Positions 26,586 through 35,555 are shown, numbered from the stretch's first letter. The stretch: DNA of 64,000 nt from Cytobacillus firmus (GCF_023612095.1 NZ_CP086235.1:2615501-2679500), one strand, 5' to 3'. Numbers and translations: made by a program. The notes: generated from the letters alone by a model not told the origin.

Positions 26586-27533
26586 ATTTAATAGCTTCAT
26601 AGCCTTTTGAAGCTGAAGATCCGCATCCTCTATCATTTTTTCCAGAAGTTCCTTTACGCTCGGGAGATCACAAATCAGGCCGGCTATTTGCCCGCTGTTC
26701 ATAAAACCTTCCTCGCCGTTCCCACTTATTGCTCCAACTTTATGATAATCTTCAGAAGTTAGTTTATTAAACTCATCAAGAGAGATCCCTTGTTTTTCGT
26801 AATCCAGCAATTTATTGGCATAACCGGTGGAAAGCACTCTTCGTATCCTGCCAACTGAACGCCCCACAATAAGGGTTTCATGATCAGATGCTTCAATGAT
26901 TTTCTTTTTATACTCCGGATGAAATGGCGCCTCTTTGGTTGCTATGAATCTGGTGCCCATTTGTACACCGCTCGCCCCCAGAGCAAGCATGGCGGCAAGC
27001 CCCTTGCCATCACCGATTCCTCCAGCTGCCACGACAGGAACTGAGACCTGGCCTATTATTTGAGGGATCAATACGAGTGTAGTGGTTTCAAGAGCACTAT
27101 TGATTCCAGCTGCCTCATACCCTTCCGCCGCAATGATATCAGCTCCTGCTGCCTCTGCTTTCAGCGCCTGTCTTACAGAAGCGGCCACTGTAATGACCTT
27201 CACTCCATTTTCATGCATCTTAGGTATAAAAGGGGCAGGATTTCCAGCCGAAAGGGATACTGCAGGAATCTTATGTTTAATGATAAGGGATAAGATTTCC
27301 TTAACATACGGGGAAACACTTAAGGCAATGTTAACGGCAAATGGCTTATCTGTTAAACTCTTAGTTTCTACTATTATCTTCTCAACTTCCTCCGGAGGCA
27401 TTGTTCCTGCTCCGATCGTGCCAAGCCCGCCGGCTTCAGAGACGGCGGCTGTCAAAATGGCGTTGCTGATATTCCCCATGCCGCCCTGAATGATTGGATA
27501 TTTAATATTTAAAATGTTGGTTAATCTATTCAA
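26583..27533 (-). CDS. Nitronate monooxygenase / FabK-like FMN enzyme
   Basis: This 316-residue TIM-barrel flavoprotein of the NMO/2-nitropropane dioxygenase and enoyl-ACP reductase II family starts YPIIQGGMGNISNAILTAAVSEAGGLGTIG. It has GADIIAAEGYEAAGI (AEGxEAGGH-like) and VPVVAAGGIGDGKGLAAMLALGASGVQMGTRFIAT for FMN phosphate binding. The usual catalytic His of class I NMO (GGH) is replaced by GI in EAAGI, so the reaction is uncertain. It lies between paaX and the importer, with a weak CG-N9-TG site upstream, but no defined role in the pathway. Confidence 0.82.
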   Translation of the reverse strand: MNRLTNILNIKYPIIQGGMGNISNAILTAAVSEAGGLGTIGAGTMPPEEVEKIIVETKSLTDKPFAVNIALSVSPYVKEILSLIIKHKIPAVSLSAGNPAPFIPKMHENGVKVITVAASVRQALKAEAAGADIIAAEGYEAAGINSALETTTLVLIPQIIGQVSVPVVAAGGIGDGKGLAAMLALGASGVQMGTRFIATKEAPFHPEYKKKIIEASDHETLIVGRSVGRIRRVLSTGYANKLLDYEKQGISLDEFNKLTSEDYHKVGAISGNGEEGFMNSGQIAGLICDLPSVKELLEKMIEDADLQLQKAMKLLN

Positions 27534-27601
27534 CTAAACTCCTCCTTCGTTAAAATAATGTTATATTAATTTCATCAATTTGACAATTAGAGAAATACGA
27601 G

Positions 27602-27647
27602 AAAAAGAGCCATCCTGCTTCATATGCAGAAGAATGGCTCTTTTTTT
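27602..27647 (-). terminator. Terminator after paaX
   Basis: AAAAAGAGCCAT and ATGGCTCTTTTT pair at the two ends of an imperfect hairpin with A- and T-runs outside. Confidence 0.8.
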
Positions 27648-28521
27648 ACTCAACCATGTAAGGGTGATTTAATGCGTCATAATCAGCAGCTCTGTTTTTC
27701 AGTTCATTTCCTTCTTTAAAAACACTTTCAAAGAATCTGGATGCAGGTTCTGCCAATTCTTTATAATATTCACTGAATAAGGCAGCAGCATGACTGCCCA
27801 GCCACTTTTCAGGAAGAAGCTCTTCAGGGAGTCCAGGATCATAAAATAAAAATTTTCGGTATTCATGCACAAGCTTCGTTCTTTCTACGAAACATTCTGC
27901 ATCAGTCATATTTCCCTTCAGGATCTTATTTTTATCAATGATATATTTCTGGCTGTATTGGGAAATAAACTCCTGGTATTTCTCATTGATTTCTGTCAGG
28001 TTCCAGCTTTTTTCTACAATTTCGATATTTTTATGCGGACCTGCATATCGGGCAATAAAGAAATCGACATAGTCGGCAATATCATATTTCTCAATCAAAT
28101 CAAATACTTGTTTCTCAAGATTATTAGCAGAGATCCAGCAGCTGCTGGACATGGATCCAAAACCGCTCCATACAAGCTCCTTGCGCAATTCATCTCTCAC
28201 ATTGCGTATTTCCTCCGGGATGGTATACATAAGGATGCGCCACTCGCCATCCCACTCCTCAGGCTTTAATTTAAAAATACGCTTAGCCGCTTCCTCAATC
28301 CTTTTCTGGCCTCTTGGCGTTAAGGAATAATAGCTTTTATTGCCGATCTTGTCTGCACTCACCCAGCCCTGCTTATTCATTCGTGAAATAGCGGCTCTGA
28401 CAGACTGGTCATTGTGGCCAAATTCACTTAATAGCTTTATAAGGCTGCCAATCCAAATTTTGCTTCCATAATGTGAAATATAATCACCATAAAGTGTGAA
28501 AATCATTGATCTTGTATTCAA
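27646..28521 (-). CDS. paaX: PaaX family transcriptional repressor
   Basis: PaaX represses phenylacetate genes and is released by phenylacetyl-CoA. The 291-residue protein has an N-terminal winged helix (MIFTLYGDYISHYGSKIWIGSLIKLLSEFGHNDQ region with SVRAAISRMNKQGWV as recognition helix), a middle domain starting EWDGEWRILMYTIPEE, and the C-terminal PaaX domain ending LFSEYYKELAEPASRFFES. The order and length fit the family. It is transcribed in the same direction as the paa operon but from its own promoter, with an AACG-N9-CGTT site 34 bases upstream of the start that suggests autoregulation. Confidence 0.93.
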   Translation of the reverse strand: MNTRSMIFTLYGDYISHYGSKIWIGSLIKLLSEFGHNDQSVRAAISRMNKQGWVSADKIGNKSYYSLTPRGQKRIEEAAKRIFKLKPEEWDGEWRILMYTIPEEIRNVRDELRKELVWSGFGSMSSSCWISANNLEKQVFDLIEKYDIADYVDFFIARYAGPHKNIEIVEKSWNLTEINEKYQEFISQYSQKYIIDKNKILKGNMTDAECFVERTKLVHEYRKFLFYDPGLPEELLPEKWLGSHAAALFSEYYKELAEPASRFFESVFKEGNELKNRAADYDALNHPYMVE

Positions 28522-28554
28522 CTTGCCTTCATCCTCATTTCATCATGCCGGTTG

Positions 28555-28571
28555 AACGGAAAAATTTCGTT
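28555..28571. promoter_or_regulatory. Operator-like AACG-N9-CGTT upstream of paaX
   Basis: AACG-GAAAAATTT-CGTT is a perfect inverted repeat with the same 9-base spacing as the paaK site. It ends 50 bases upstream of the paaX start. Confidence 0.55.
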
Positions 28572-28657
28572 ATATAGTATTGTACTAAAGTTAGGCAGGT
28601 TTGAAAACTTTTTCGGTATACTAAATAATTGCCTTCATAGATCAGCACTACAATCGT

Positions 28658-28695
28658 TTAAAACAAAGACCATAAAGTATAGTTCCTCTATGGTC
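28658..28695 (-). terminator. Terminator after the paa thiolase gene
   Basis: On the minus strand GACCATA and TATGGTC pair and are followed by TTTGTTTT. The hairpin begins at the thiolase stop codon and closes the paa operon. Confidence 0.7.
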
Positions 28696-29890
28696 AGCGC
28701 TCAACAATGGTCGATATTCCCTGCCCGACACCCACACACATCGTTGCAAGGCCATATTTAGAATTCCTGCGCTTCATCTCATGCAATAAAGTTGTCAGGA
28801 TACGTGCGCCGCTCGCCCCAAGCGGATGGCCAAATGCAATCGCTCCCCCATTCACGTTTACCCGTTCCGGATCTGCTCCAAGTTCTTTGATGCAGGCGAG
28901 AGATTGTGAAGCAAACGCTTCATTTAATTCAGTTAAATCTATATCGCTCATGGCAAGTCCCGCCCTCTTTAAGGCTTTCTGAGTGGAATAAACAGGACCT
29001 GCTCCCATAATCGACGGCTCAAGCCCTGCTGCTGCGGAAACTATATAAGTTCCAAGGGGCTTTAATCCCAGTTCACGGGCTTTTTCCTCTGACATCAGCA
29101 GCAATGCAGAGGCACCATCGTTAACCCCTGAAGCATTGCCTGCAGTTACAGTACCGCCCTGAAAAATGGGTTTTAAACTTGAGAGCTTTTCATAAGATGT
29201 TTCCGGACGGGGATGCTCATCATGTGAAATCGTAATTTCCTTCCCTTTTTTATCCATGTATGTAACTGGGATGATTTCATTGTCAAATAAGCCTTTTTCA
29301 ATTGCTGATTTTGCCTTCTTCTGGCTTTCAAGAGCAAACCGGTCCTGCTCTTCACGGGAAATACCATACCTCTCTGCAACATTTTCTGCGGTCTTGGGCA
29401 TGCTTTCAGCACCATACATAGTCTCAAGCCTGCTGTTTGTAAAACGCCAGCCTATGGTTGTGTCGAACATTTCCATATTCCCTCTTGGATACTCGCTGCT
29501 CGGCTTTGCCATGACAAATGGTGCCCGGGTCATGCTTTCAGTTCCGCCTGCAATAAAAACATCTCCTTCTCCCGCTAAAATAGCGCGTGCAGCATAATTT
29601 ACAGCATCTAAACCAGAACCGCAAAGCCGATTAACCGTTGAAGCAGCCACTTCGACAGGCAAACCGGCGAGCAAAGCTGCCATCCTGGCGACATTGCGGT
29701 TATCTTCTCCTGCCTGATTTGCATTTCCCAATATGACCTCTTCAATTTCTGCAGGGTTCACCATGGGATTTCTATCCAGCAGGGCCTTAATAACGATGGC
29801 TCCCAAATCATCGGGACGAATATCCTTTAACGCACCTTTATATCTTCCTATCGGAGTCCGGACTGCATCCACGATTACTGCTTTTCTCAT
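28694..29890 (-). CDS. paaJ: Thiolase, probable 3-oxoadipyl-CoA/3-oxo-5,6-dehydrosuberyl-CoA thiolase (PaaJ-like)
   Basis: This releases acetyl-CoA and succinyl-CoA at the end of the phenylacetate pathway. The 398 residues include the nucleophile cysteine in [15 protein letters not shown], the [17 protein letters not shown] histidine motif and the terminal MCVGVGQG cysteine, so the active site is complete. It begins 4 bases before the end of paaH (overlapping start/stop), a coupled pair. By sequence alone it is a general acetyl-CoA acyltransferase; the PaaJ role is from operon context. Confidence 0.88.
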   Translation of the reverse strand: MRKAVIVDAVRTPIGRYKGALKDIRPDDLGAIVIKALLDRNPMVNPAEIEEVILGNANQAGEDNRNVARMAALLAGLPVEVAASTVNRLCGSGLDAVNYAARAILAGEGDVFIAGGTESMTRAPFVMAKPSSEYPRGNMEMFDTTIGWRFTNSRLETMYGAESMPKTAENVAERYGISREEQDRFALESQKKAKSAIEKGLFDNEIIPVTYMDKKGKEITISHDEHPRPETSYEKLSSLKPIFQGGTVTAGNASGVNDGASALLLMSEEKARELGLKPLGTYIVSAAAGLEPSIMGAGPVYSTQKALKRAGLAMSDIDLTELNEAFASQSLACIKELGADPERVNVNGGAIAFGHPLGASGARILTTLLHEMKRRNSKYGLATMCVGVGQGISTIVER

Positions 29891-30753
29891 TGCCTGACAC
29901 CCTCCTTTGCAGTGTAATCATAAACGCCTCTGCCCGTTTTGCGTCCAAGCCTGCCAGCTTTCACATATTGTTCAAGGAGGGGTGCCGGCCGGTATTTTTC
30001 ACCCAGCTTGCTGTGAAGGTATTTTAAATTATTCAGGCGCGTATCGAGGCCGACAAGGTCGCCCAGTTCAAACGGGCCCATTGGATAATTCAACCCAAGC
30101 TTAATGGCTTTATCAATATCTTCAGGAGTGCCGAGACCTTCCTGCAGCATATAAAATGCTTCATTCCCCACGAGCGCGCTGATCCTGCTCGTCACGAAGC
30201 CCGGAAACTCATTTATGACGACTGATTCTTTTCCCATCTGCTCGGCAGCATGTTTTATTAACTGTGCTGTTTCTTCGCTCGTTTCAAGCCCTTTAATAAT
30301 TTCTACAAGCGGCATTTTATGAACGGGATTAAAGAAATGCATGGCAATCACTTTGTCCGGGCGATTGGTAAAGGATCCAATCTCAGTTGGACTCATGGTA
30401 GAGGTGTTTGTTGCAAAACAGCAATGCTTTGAAGCGTGCTGATCAATCACTTCAAAAATATTTTTCTTTATATCCAGCACTTCAGGGACTGCTTCAATAA
30501 CAAGATCTGCTTTACTTACATGCTGTGCAAGACTTACAGAATAATTAAGACGGTTCTTGCTTTCTTCCATATCAGCGGCTGTAATTTTATTCCTCGCGAG
30601 TCCTTTTTCAAAGATGCTGTCAATCTCTTTTTCCGCCCGGATTAATTGCTCCTGGCTGATATCTACAAGGGTTGTATGGAAGCCCCCGACTGCACTGACA
30701 TACGCAATCCCGCGCCCCATGACACCTGAACCGATCACGACAATATTTTTCAA
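29887..30753 (-). CDS. paaH: 3-hydroxyacyl-CoA dehydrogenase (PaaH-like)
   Basis: This oxidises 3-hydroxyadipyl-CoA with NAD. The 288-residue protein has the Rossmann start IVVIGSGVMGRGIAYVSAVGG, the catalytic-dyad region MHFFNPVHKMPLVEII and the C-terminal FPGFVTSRISALVGNEAF and NYPMGPFELGDLVGLDT motifs. Start is TTG 30753, preceded by AAAGGGGGAT. A terminator hairpin and a repeat remnant lie between it and paaG, so paaH-thiolase may be a separate or partly uncoupled transcript. Confidence 0.9.
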   Translation of the reverse strand: MKNIVVIGSGVMGRGIAYVSAVGGFHTTLVDISQEQLIRAEKEIDSIFEKGLARNKITAADMEESKNRLNYSVSLAQHVSKADLVIEAVPEVLDIKKNIFEVIDQHASKHCCFATNTSTMSPTEIGSFTNRPDKVIAMHFFNPVHKMPLVEIIKGLETSEETAQLIKHAAEQMGKESVVINEFPGFVTSRISALVGNEAFYMLQEGLGTPEDIDKAIKLGLNYPMGPFELGDLVGLDTRLNNLKYLHSKLGEKYRPAPLLEQYVKAGRLGRKTGRGVYDYTAKEGVRQ

Positions 30754-30774
30754 GGTATAATCCCCCTTTCAGTT

Positions 30775-30810
30775 TAAAAAAAGACGAGCACCCGATACGA
30801 GATGCTCGCA
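30775..30810 (-). terminator. Terminator hairpin between paaG and paaH
   Basis: On the minus strand CGAGCA and TGCTCG pair around a 12-base inner region and are followed by TC and seven T. It lies downstream of paaG and upstream of paaH, inside the catabolic cluster. Confidence 0.75.
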
Positions 30811-30849
30811 AACCATATAACGGGCAAATATTCTAAAAGTAATTCTAGT

Positions 30850-30903
30850 TTTATCGCAGTTTAACTGGCAGTAAGACCCCCACTGATTGAAGTTTCACTT
30901 TAT
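30850..30903 (+). repeat. Short (internally deleted) copy of the structured intergenic repeat
   Basis: This 54-base element is nearly identical to the two ends of the 152-158-base repeats at 42641 and 45255. It starts TTTATCGCAGTTTAACTGGC, and the tail CACTGATTGAAGTTTCAC follows directly, joined at CCCCC. The middle about 100 bases are missing. Confidence 0.85.
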
Positions 30904-30916
30904 CGTTTTACAATGG

Positions 30917-31690
30917 CTATTTCCCTTGAAACACAGGCTTCCGCTTTTGCATAAATGCCGCTACACCCTCTTTATGATCAAGAGTTAAGCCTGCAATCCG
31001 CTGTCCTTGTGCATCCCGCTCCAGACTATCTTCCAGAGTGGATTCCCAGCTCGCTTTCAGATTTTTCTTGATTACGGCAATCGCTGCTGTCGGCATACTG
31101 GCAAGCCTTTCTGCAAAAGCAGTTATTTCAGCCTGCCATTTCTCCATAGGAATTACCTTTGTAGCAAGGCCTAGATCTTTGGCTTCCTCTGCATTAATTT
31201 TTTCACCGAGCACTGCAAGCTCCATGGCTTTGGCATGACCGATCAGCTTAGGCAGAAAGTATAGATTTCCGGCGTCAGGCACCAGCCCGACATGAATAAA
31301 GGCTTCTAAAAAACTGGCTTTTTCAGATAGGAGCCTAAAATCGCAGGCTAACGCAAGACTCATGCCGGCACCTGCTGCCACCCCATTAACTGCTGCGATA
31401 ATAGGTTTCTCGCATCTATGAATCTCCATCACCATCGGATTATAGAACCTCCGGAGAACCTCTCCATGATCCATGTCCTCATTTACACCCTGAAGATCCT
31501 GGCCGGAGCAGAATGCCCGGCCTTCACCAGTAATGACAAGACATCTGACTTCTTTATCCCTTCCAGCCTGTTTTACGGACTGCTGAACCTCTTTATTCAG
31601 CTGTTCGGTGAACGCATTCAGCTTATCCGGCCGGTTTAATGTAATCCATGCTACACCGTTTCCGACCTCGTATTTTACGGTTTCAAACAT
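30917..31690 (-). CDS. paaG: Enoyl-CoA hydratase/isomerase (PaaG-like)
   Basis: In the Paa pathway PaaG isomerises ring-1,2-epoxyphenylacetyl-CoA to the oxepin. The 257-residue crotonase-fold protein has GEGRAFCSGQDLQGV and AAVNGVAAGAGMSLALACDFRL for the CoA oxyanion hole; the second region reads FLEAFIHVGLVPDAGNLYFLPKLIG, keeping the catalytic Asp of PaaG-type isomerases rather than the hydratase Glu pair. It is 19 bases downstream of paaF on the same strand. Confidence 0.9.
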   Translation of the reverse strand: MFETVKYEVGNGVAWITLNRPDKLNAFTEQLNKEVQQSVKQAGRDKEVRCLVITGEGRAFCSGQDLQGVNEDMDHGEVLRRFYNPMVMEIHRCEKPIIAAVNGVAAGAGMSLALACDFRLLSEKASFLEAFIHVGLVPDAGNLYFLPKLIGHAKAMELAVLGEKINAEEAKDLGLATKVIPMEKWQAEITAFAERLASMPTAAIAVIKKNLKASWESTLEDSLERDAQGQRIAGLTLDHKEGVAAFMQKRKPVFQGK

Positions 31691-31708
31691 TCGCTATGTA
31701 CACCTCCT

Positions 31709-32488
31709 CTACTTTCCTTTAAAATGAGGCTTGCGTTTTTCAATAAAGGCATTCATTCCTTCTTTTTGATCTTCTGTCGAGAATAATAGATAAAAATTCT
31801 TTCTTTCGAATTCCATTCCTTCATTTAAAGGAGTGTCAACCGCCTTTAAGACCGCTTCTTTTATAAGACGTATAGCGATTGGCGCCTGGCTGGAAATTTG
31901 CTCAGCCGCTTTCATTGTTTCTTCCAGCAGAAGTTCTTCTGCTATAAGCTGGTTGACGATGCCATGGTGAAGGGCTTCTCTCGCCGAGATTCTTTTGCCG
32001 GTAAAAAGCCATTCCATTGCTTTCGTTTTTCCGACAAGCTTAGTTAGCCTTTGCGTGCCGCCAGCACCAGGCATAACGCCCAGGTTCACTTCCGGAAATC
32101 CAAATTCCGCGTTATCCGCCGCATAAAGCAAGTCACAGCATAACGCAAGCTCAAAGCCTCCACCAAGGGCAAATCCCTGTACCGCGCCAATTATCGGTTT
32201 CTTAATCATGGCAAGGCGATCCCAATCTTTAAATTGATTGCGAAGCTCAAAATCGATTGCATGATCATTTGCCATTTCATCAATATCTGCCCCGGCTGCA
32301 AAGGCTCTTCCATTGCCGCTTAATACGATGGCCTTGACGCTTGAGTCTGCCTCAAAGCCCTCCATCGCTGCAAGAATCTCTGAAACCATCGTGCGGTTTA
32401 TTGCATTTAGAACCTTGGGCCGGTTCAAAGCGATTAAACCAAGTTTTCCCTGCTGTGAAACTTCAATAGTTTCATAGCTTTTACTCAT
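31709..32488 (-). CDS. paaF: Enoyl-CoA hydratase (PaaF-like)
   Basis: This hydrates 2,3-dehydroadipyl-CoA. The 259-residue crotonase has NGRAFAAGADIDEM and the FPEVNLGVMPGAGGTQRL block with the catalytic glutamate, and GAVQGFALGGGFELALCCD for the oxyanion hole. The start ATG 32488 overlaps the end of the EthD gene by 8 bases and has GGTGAGGAAG before it; a slightly longer start is possible. Assignment to PaaF rather than general beta-oxidation is from the operon. Confidence 0.9.
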   Translation of the reverse strand: MSKSYETIEVSQQGKLGLIALNRPKVLNAINRTMVSEILAAMEGFEADSSVKAIVLSGNGRAFAAGADIDEMANDHAIDFELRNQFKDWDRLAMIKKPIIGAVQGFALGGGFELALCCDLLYAADNAEFGFPEVNLGVMPGAGGTQRLTKLVGKTKAMEWLFTGKRISAREALHHGIVNQLIAEELLLEETMKAAEQISSQAPIAIRLIKEAVLKAVDTPLNEGMEFERKNFYLLFSTEDQKEGMNAFIEKRKPHFKGK

Positions 32489-32789
32489 CTGCTTCCTCAC
32501 CGATCATAAGTGTGATAATATCACCTGCAAATTTCATGGCGTCTTTGCCTGATGCCTTGCCTTCGTCTGTTCTCATGGCTTCCTGCAATGCTTCATGGCT
32601 GTCATAGTACATTTCGCACATCAAATAGTACTTTCCTTCGCCTCCCATAGGGCTGCCCACAATTTTTGTAACTTCCATTTTGCGGAGACCCGGAATTTTG
32701 GCTGTAAGAGGCGCGTGCGTATTAAAATAATGATCATCAAATGCCTCCTTATTTTCAGGATGCTTATAAAGAGCGATTAATTTTACCAT
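32481..32789 (-). CDS. EthD family protein
   Basis: This 102-residue small ferredoxin-like-fold protein starts MVKLIALYKHPENKEAFDDHYFNTHAPLTAKIPGLRKMEVTKI, the EthD signature with the HAPL histidine. EthD proteins often accompany oxygenase or ring-opening enzymes; the biochemical role here is unknown. It lies between paaD and paaF, overlapping paaF by 8 bases, so it is likely needed in the same pathway. Confidence 0.88.
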   Translation of the reverse strand: MVKLIALYKHPENKEAFDDHYFNTHAPLTAKIPGLRKMEVTKIVGSPMGGEGKYYLMCEMYYDSHEALQEAMRTDEGKASGKDAMKFAGDIITLMIGEEADE

Positions 32790-32853
32790 TTGTCAACTTC
32801 CTCTCCATTTTTAATAGTTTTAAGTTTTGGATTTTATTTTTAAAAAAAGCCTG

Positions 32854-33351
32854 CTACATCATTGTCGATACTGGTTTCATAGCTTCAAAAGGGTTCCTGC
32901 AGGATTTGCAGTATAAGATGCTGCGGCAGGCTGTAGGGCCAAAAAGGTTATCCATCGTCGTGTATGCGGACCCGCAAAAAGGACAATCCACATGCCATTC
33001 GCCCGTTTCACTTATGAATTTTGGAGGTGGCGCGATCCCGAATTCCTTAAGCTTTATCCTGCCGGCCTCCGTTACCCGGTCAGACGTCCATGGCGGATGA
33101 TAGATAAACTGGACTTCTATTTTTTTAAAAATCCCTGCTTTCCCCAGCTCGCGTTCAACGTTTTTTTGAATAATATCCAGGGCAGGGCATCCCATAAAAG
33201 TAGGCAGGAGTTTAACCAAAACGGACTGGCCCTCCGCCTTAATCTGTTCTACCATTCCTAAATCAACGATTGAAATGGTATCTATTTCAGGGTCTTTAAC
33301 ATTATGAAGCGCTTCTAACGCGGTTTTTATCAATATTTGATCCTGCTCCAT
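32854..33351 (-). CDS. paaD: Phenylacetyl-CoA epoxidase maturation protein PaaD
   Basis: PaaD is a SufT/MIP18-related protein needed for assembly of the epoxidase. The 165-residue protein has a DUF59 part (ALHNVKDPEIDTISIVDLGMVEQI, with the LLPTFMGCPALDIIQ cysteine) and a C-terminal zinc-ribbon-like part CPFCGSAYT...CRSILYCKSCRNPFEAMKP. It is 21 bases downstream of paaC. No paaE reductase gene follows. Confidence 0.93.
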   Translation of the reverse strand: MEQDQILIKTALEALHNVKDPEIDTISIVDLGMVEQIKAEGQSVLVKLLPTFMGCPALDIIQKNVERELGKAGIFKKIEVQFIYHPPWTSDRVTEAGRIKLKEFGIAPPPKFISETGEWHVDCPFCGSAYTTMDNLFGPTACRSILYCKSCRNPFEAMKPVSTMM

Positions 33352-33372
33352 TTACATCACCCTTTAGAAAAC

Positions 33373-34194
33373 TTACCAGCTTGCAGCCGGATTTATATTA
33401 TACACCTCGCTCAAAGTGGACAATGCGTCATCCAGGTCGGCAGTATGCTCTCCTATTCGTCCATTTCCAGTCTTCATAGCAAGGTCCGCTTCTGAGACTG
33501 CCAGCTTGACAGATTCAAAAACAGGCTTCATGATAAACAGCCAGCGCTGCTTTAAAACTTCTTCCTTTTCAATGAGGCCATGTTCACCCATTTCTTTTGC
33601 CAGGGGCCCCAAATTCAGAACTCCTTCGAAATCCGCTAAGACCTTCCCAATGGCCGCTTCCATTCTCGTTCTGGCTTCTCCGCCAGCCTGCATCAGCTGT
33701 ATGAACCATGTTTTCCAGTGAAGAAGGTGGTAATAAAGCTCCATATTGACCTTTAATGCCACCTCGGCTAAAGGCTGATAAGAAGAGTTTTTCAGAGATT
33801 CCAATCTGATTTTTTTCGCTTGGGAATAAAAATAATTCCTTACAACCGCAAATGCCCAGTCATATTGTGCTGAAGACAAGTAATGACCAGGGCCATTTAC
33901 CAATTCTAAAAGGACAGCATTTCGCCTTTCAGATGCTTCTCTTGCATGTGCAAGACTGTCTGCATTGCCTTCTCCGAGATCAGCCAGCAGCTGATAAAAC
34001 ATAGCCGCATGGCCCATGGTATCCTGGCTGATGGATGAAAAGGCGACATCCTCCTCTATATGTGGCGCCAGACCAAGCCATTCTGAACCCCGGTAGGCAA
34101 GGATGAAATCATCGTCAGCCAGCTGATACAATAATGATGTCAGTGCCGGTTTAATCTTAGCGTCGATTGGCATATTTCCTGCTGGCTCAGTCAT
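33373..34194 (-). CDS. paaC: 1,2-phenylacetyl-CoA epoxidase structural subunit PaaC
   Basis: PaaC is the non-catalytic ferritin-like partner of PaaA in the multicomponent epoxidase. The 273-residue protein is mostly helical, with LLYQLADDDFILAYRGSEWLGLAPHIEEDVAFSSISQDTMGHAAMFYQLL at the start and WAFAVVRNYFYSQAKKIRLESL later. Its start overlaps the end of paaB by 8 bases. Order A-B-C-D follows the usual paa operon. Confidence 0.93.
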   Translation of the reverse strand: MTEPAGNMPIDAKIKPALTSLLYQLADDDFILAYRGSEWLGLAPHIEEDVAFSSISQDTMGHAAMFYQLLADLGEGNADSLAHAREASERRNAVLLELVNGPGHYLSSAQYDWAFAVVRNYFYSQAKKIRLESLKNSSYQPLAEVALKVNMELYYHLLHWKTWFIQLMQAGGEARTRMEAAIGKVLADFEGVLNLGPLAKEMGEHGLIEKEEVLKQRWLFIMKPVFESVKLAVSEADLAMKTGNGRIGEHTADLDDALSTLSEVYNINPAASW

Positions 34195-34552
34195 CTTTTT
34201 TCATCCCTCCCCATGAAAGAATCTCCTTTTCATCAAGCATTTCCTGCTCATAGTGGCGCCACTTTTTCTTCAGATATCCATATCCTTTTGTAGTGCGGTA
34301 TTCTTTGTTATCCAGACGCTGAAGTGATTGCTTTTCTTCCGGCGTCAGCTTCCGTATATCAGAGCGTTTGACCACCCAGATATCAGCAACCGCCTCTCTC
34401 CTCATAAAATTTTCCTGCGCCATGACGAGTGCAAGCTCCCGATTTGGCGCCAGCAGGGAAAATTGATATTGCAGAGGCGAGGTATCGGTTCTTTGACTAA
34501 AAACTTCAAATTCCTGATAGAATCCTTCGTTACCCAAAGGTACCCCTCCCAT
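34187..34552 (-). CDS. paaB: 1,2-phenylacetyl-CoA epoxidase subunit PaaB
   Basis: PaaB is a small structural subunit that bridges PaaAC pairs. The 121 residues contain FYQEFEVFSQRTDTSPLQYQFSLLAPN and LALVMAQENFMRREAVADIWVVKRSDI, the conserved core. GGAGGGG before the start is the ribosome site (start codon ATG 34552). It is 9 bases downstream of paaA. Confidence 0.93.
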   Translation of the reverse strand: MGGVPLGNEGFYQEFEVFSQRTDTSPLQYQFSLLAPNRELALVMAQENFMRREAVADIWVVKRSDIRKLTPEEKQSLQRLDNKEYRTTKGYGYLKKKWRHYEQEMLDEKEILSWGGMKKDD

Positions 34553-34561
34553 CTGAACAGT

Positions 34562-35521
34562 TTAATTTGCAGTATTGAGAGCTTCGCGCACCCACTTGTT
34601 AGTATCATAAGCAGTGCGTCGGAGGCCGAGCCGCTCCTGAGATTTTGGCCCATTATTTTTAATAATGTCCTTAAACCTATTCCAATCAGGCTGCTTATAA
34701 ATCCACAGCTCCCGCTCCTGATCGAAATGCATCGTCTCGTCCGGCAGAGTGAGGCCAAGCGAGAGAACGCGGGGAATATATTTTGTAAAAAAGTCCTGTC
34801 TTAAATCTTCGTTCGTCTTTGTTCGAATTTTGTATTTTATCGTTGTATCCTGTTTCGAAGTTCCTGTTGTAGAGGCATCACCCGGGCCAAAGAACATTAA
34901 CAGCGCTTCCCACCAGCGGTTAACGGCATCCTGAACCATCGCTCTTTGCTCGTCGGTTCCTTCCGCCAGCGCCATGATGATGGCTTCACCATGCTGGGCA
35001 TGAAAAACCTCTTCTGCACAAATTCTCTTAAGTGCTCTTGCATAAGGGCCGTATGAGGCGTTAAGCATATTGGTCTGGGTAATGATTGCTGCACCGTCAA
35101 CCAGCCAGCCAATCAGACCGGCATCTCCCCATGTAGGGGCTTCCATATGAAAGACATTATGGAACTTCAGTTTGCCGCTGAATAAATCCTGCATAATATC
35201 TTCACGGGTTTTGCCTAGAGGTTTCATTAAGTCCTCTGCAACACGAAGCAGCAGCTGACCATGTCCCATCTCATCCTGCACCTTCGCCATGATCCCCAGC
35301 TTGCGTTTTAAAGAAGGGGCTTTCGGCACCCATTCCTTTTCAGGAAGTGCTCCCATAATTTCACTGATTCCATGCATTGAAATTAATTTGATTAATGTCA
35401 TACGATAATCTTCCGGCATCCAATCATCCGCTTCAATTTTTTCTCCTGCATTAATGCGCTTCATGAACTGCTCATATTTTTGTTCTTCCGTCATCTCTTG
35501 AAAGAAAAGAGCTTCTGACAT
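34562..35521 (-). CDS. paaA: 1,2-phenylacetyl-CoA epoxidase catalytic subunit PaaA
   Basis: PaaA carries the di-iron centre that epoxidises the ring of phenylacetyl-CoA. ATG 35521 is chosen because GGGGGTG lies 6 bases before it (319 residues); a GTG three codons earlier overlaps that site. Di-iron ligands fit AKVQDEMGHGQLLLRVAEDL and ICAEEVFHAQHGEAI (E-x2-H pairs). VDGAAIITQTNMLN and ALLMFFGPGDA are standard PaaA blocks. It is the second gene of the operon after paaK. Confidence 0.95.
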   Translation of the reverse strand: MSEALFFQEMTEEQKYEQFMKRINAGEKIEADDWMPEDYRMTLIKLISMHGISEIMGALPEKEWVPKAPSLKRKLGIMAKVQDEMGHGQLLLRVAEDLMKPLGKTREDIMQDLFSGKLKFHNVFHMEAPTWGDAGLIGWLVDGAAIITQTNMLNASYGPYARALKRICAEEVFHAQHGEAIIMALAEGTDEQRAMVQDAVNRWWEALLMFFGPGDASTTGTSKQDTTIKYKIRTKTNEDLRQDFFTKYIPRVLSLGLTLPDETMHFDQERELWIYKQPDWNRFKDIIKNNGPKSQERLGLRRTAYDTNKWVREALNTAN

Positions 35522-35555
35522 GTGTTTCACCCCCAGTGAGTTTAAAATAATTCAT

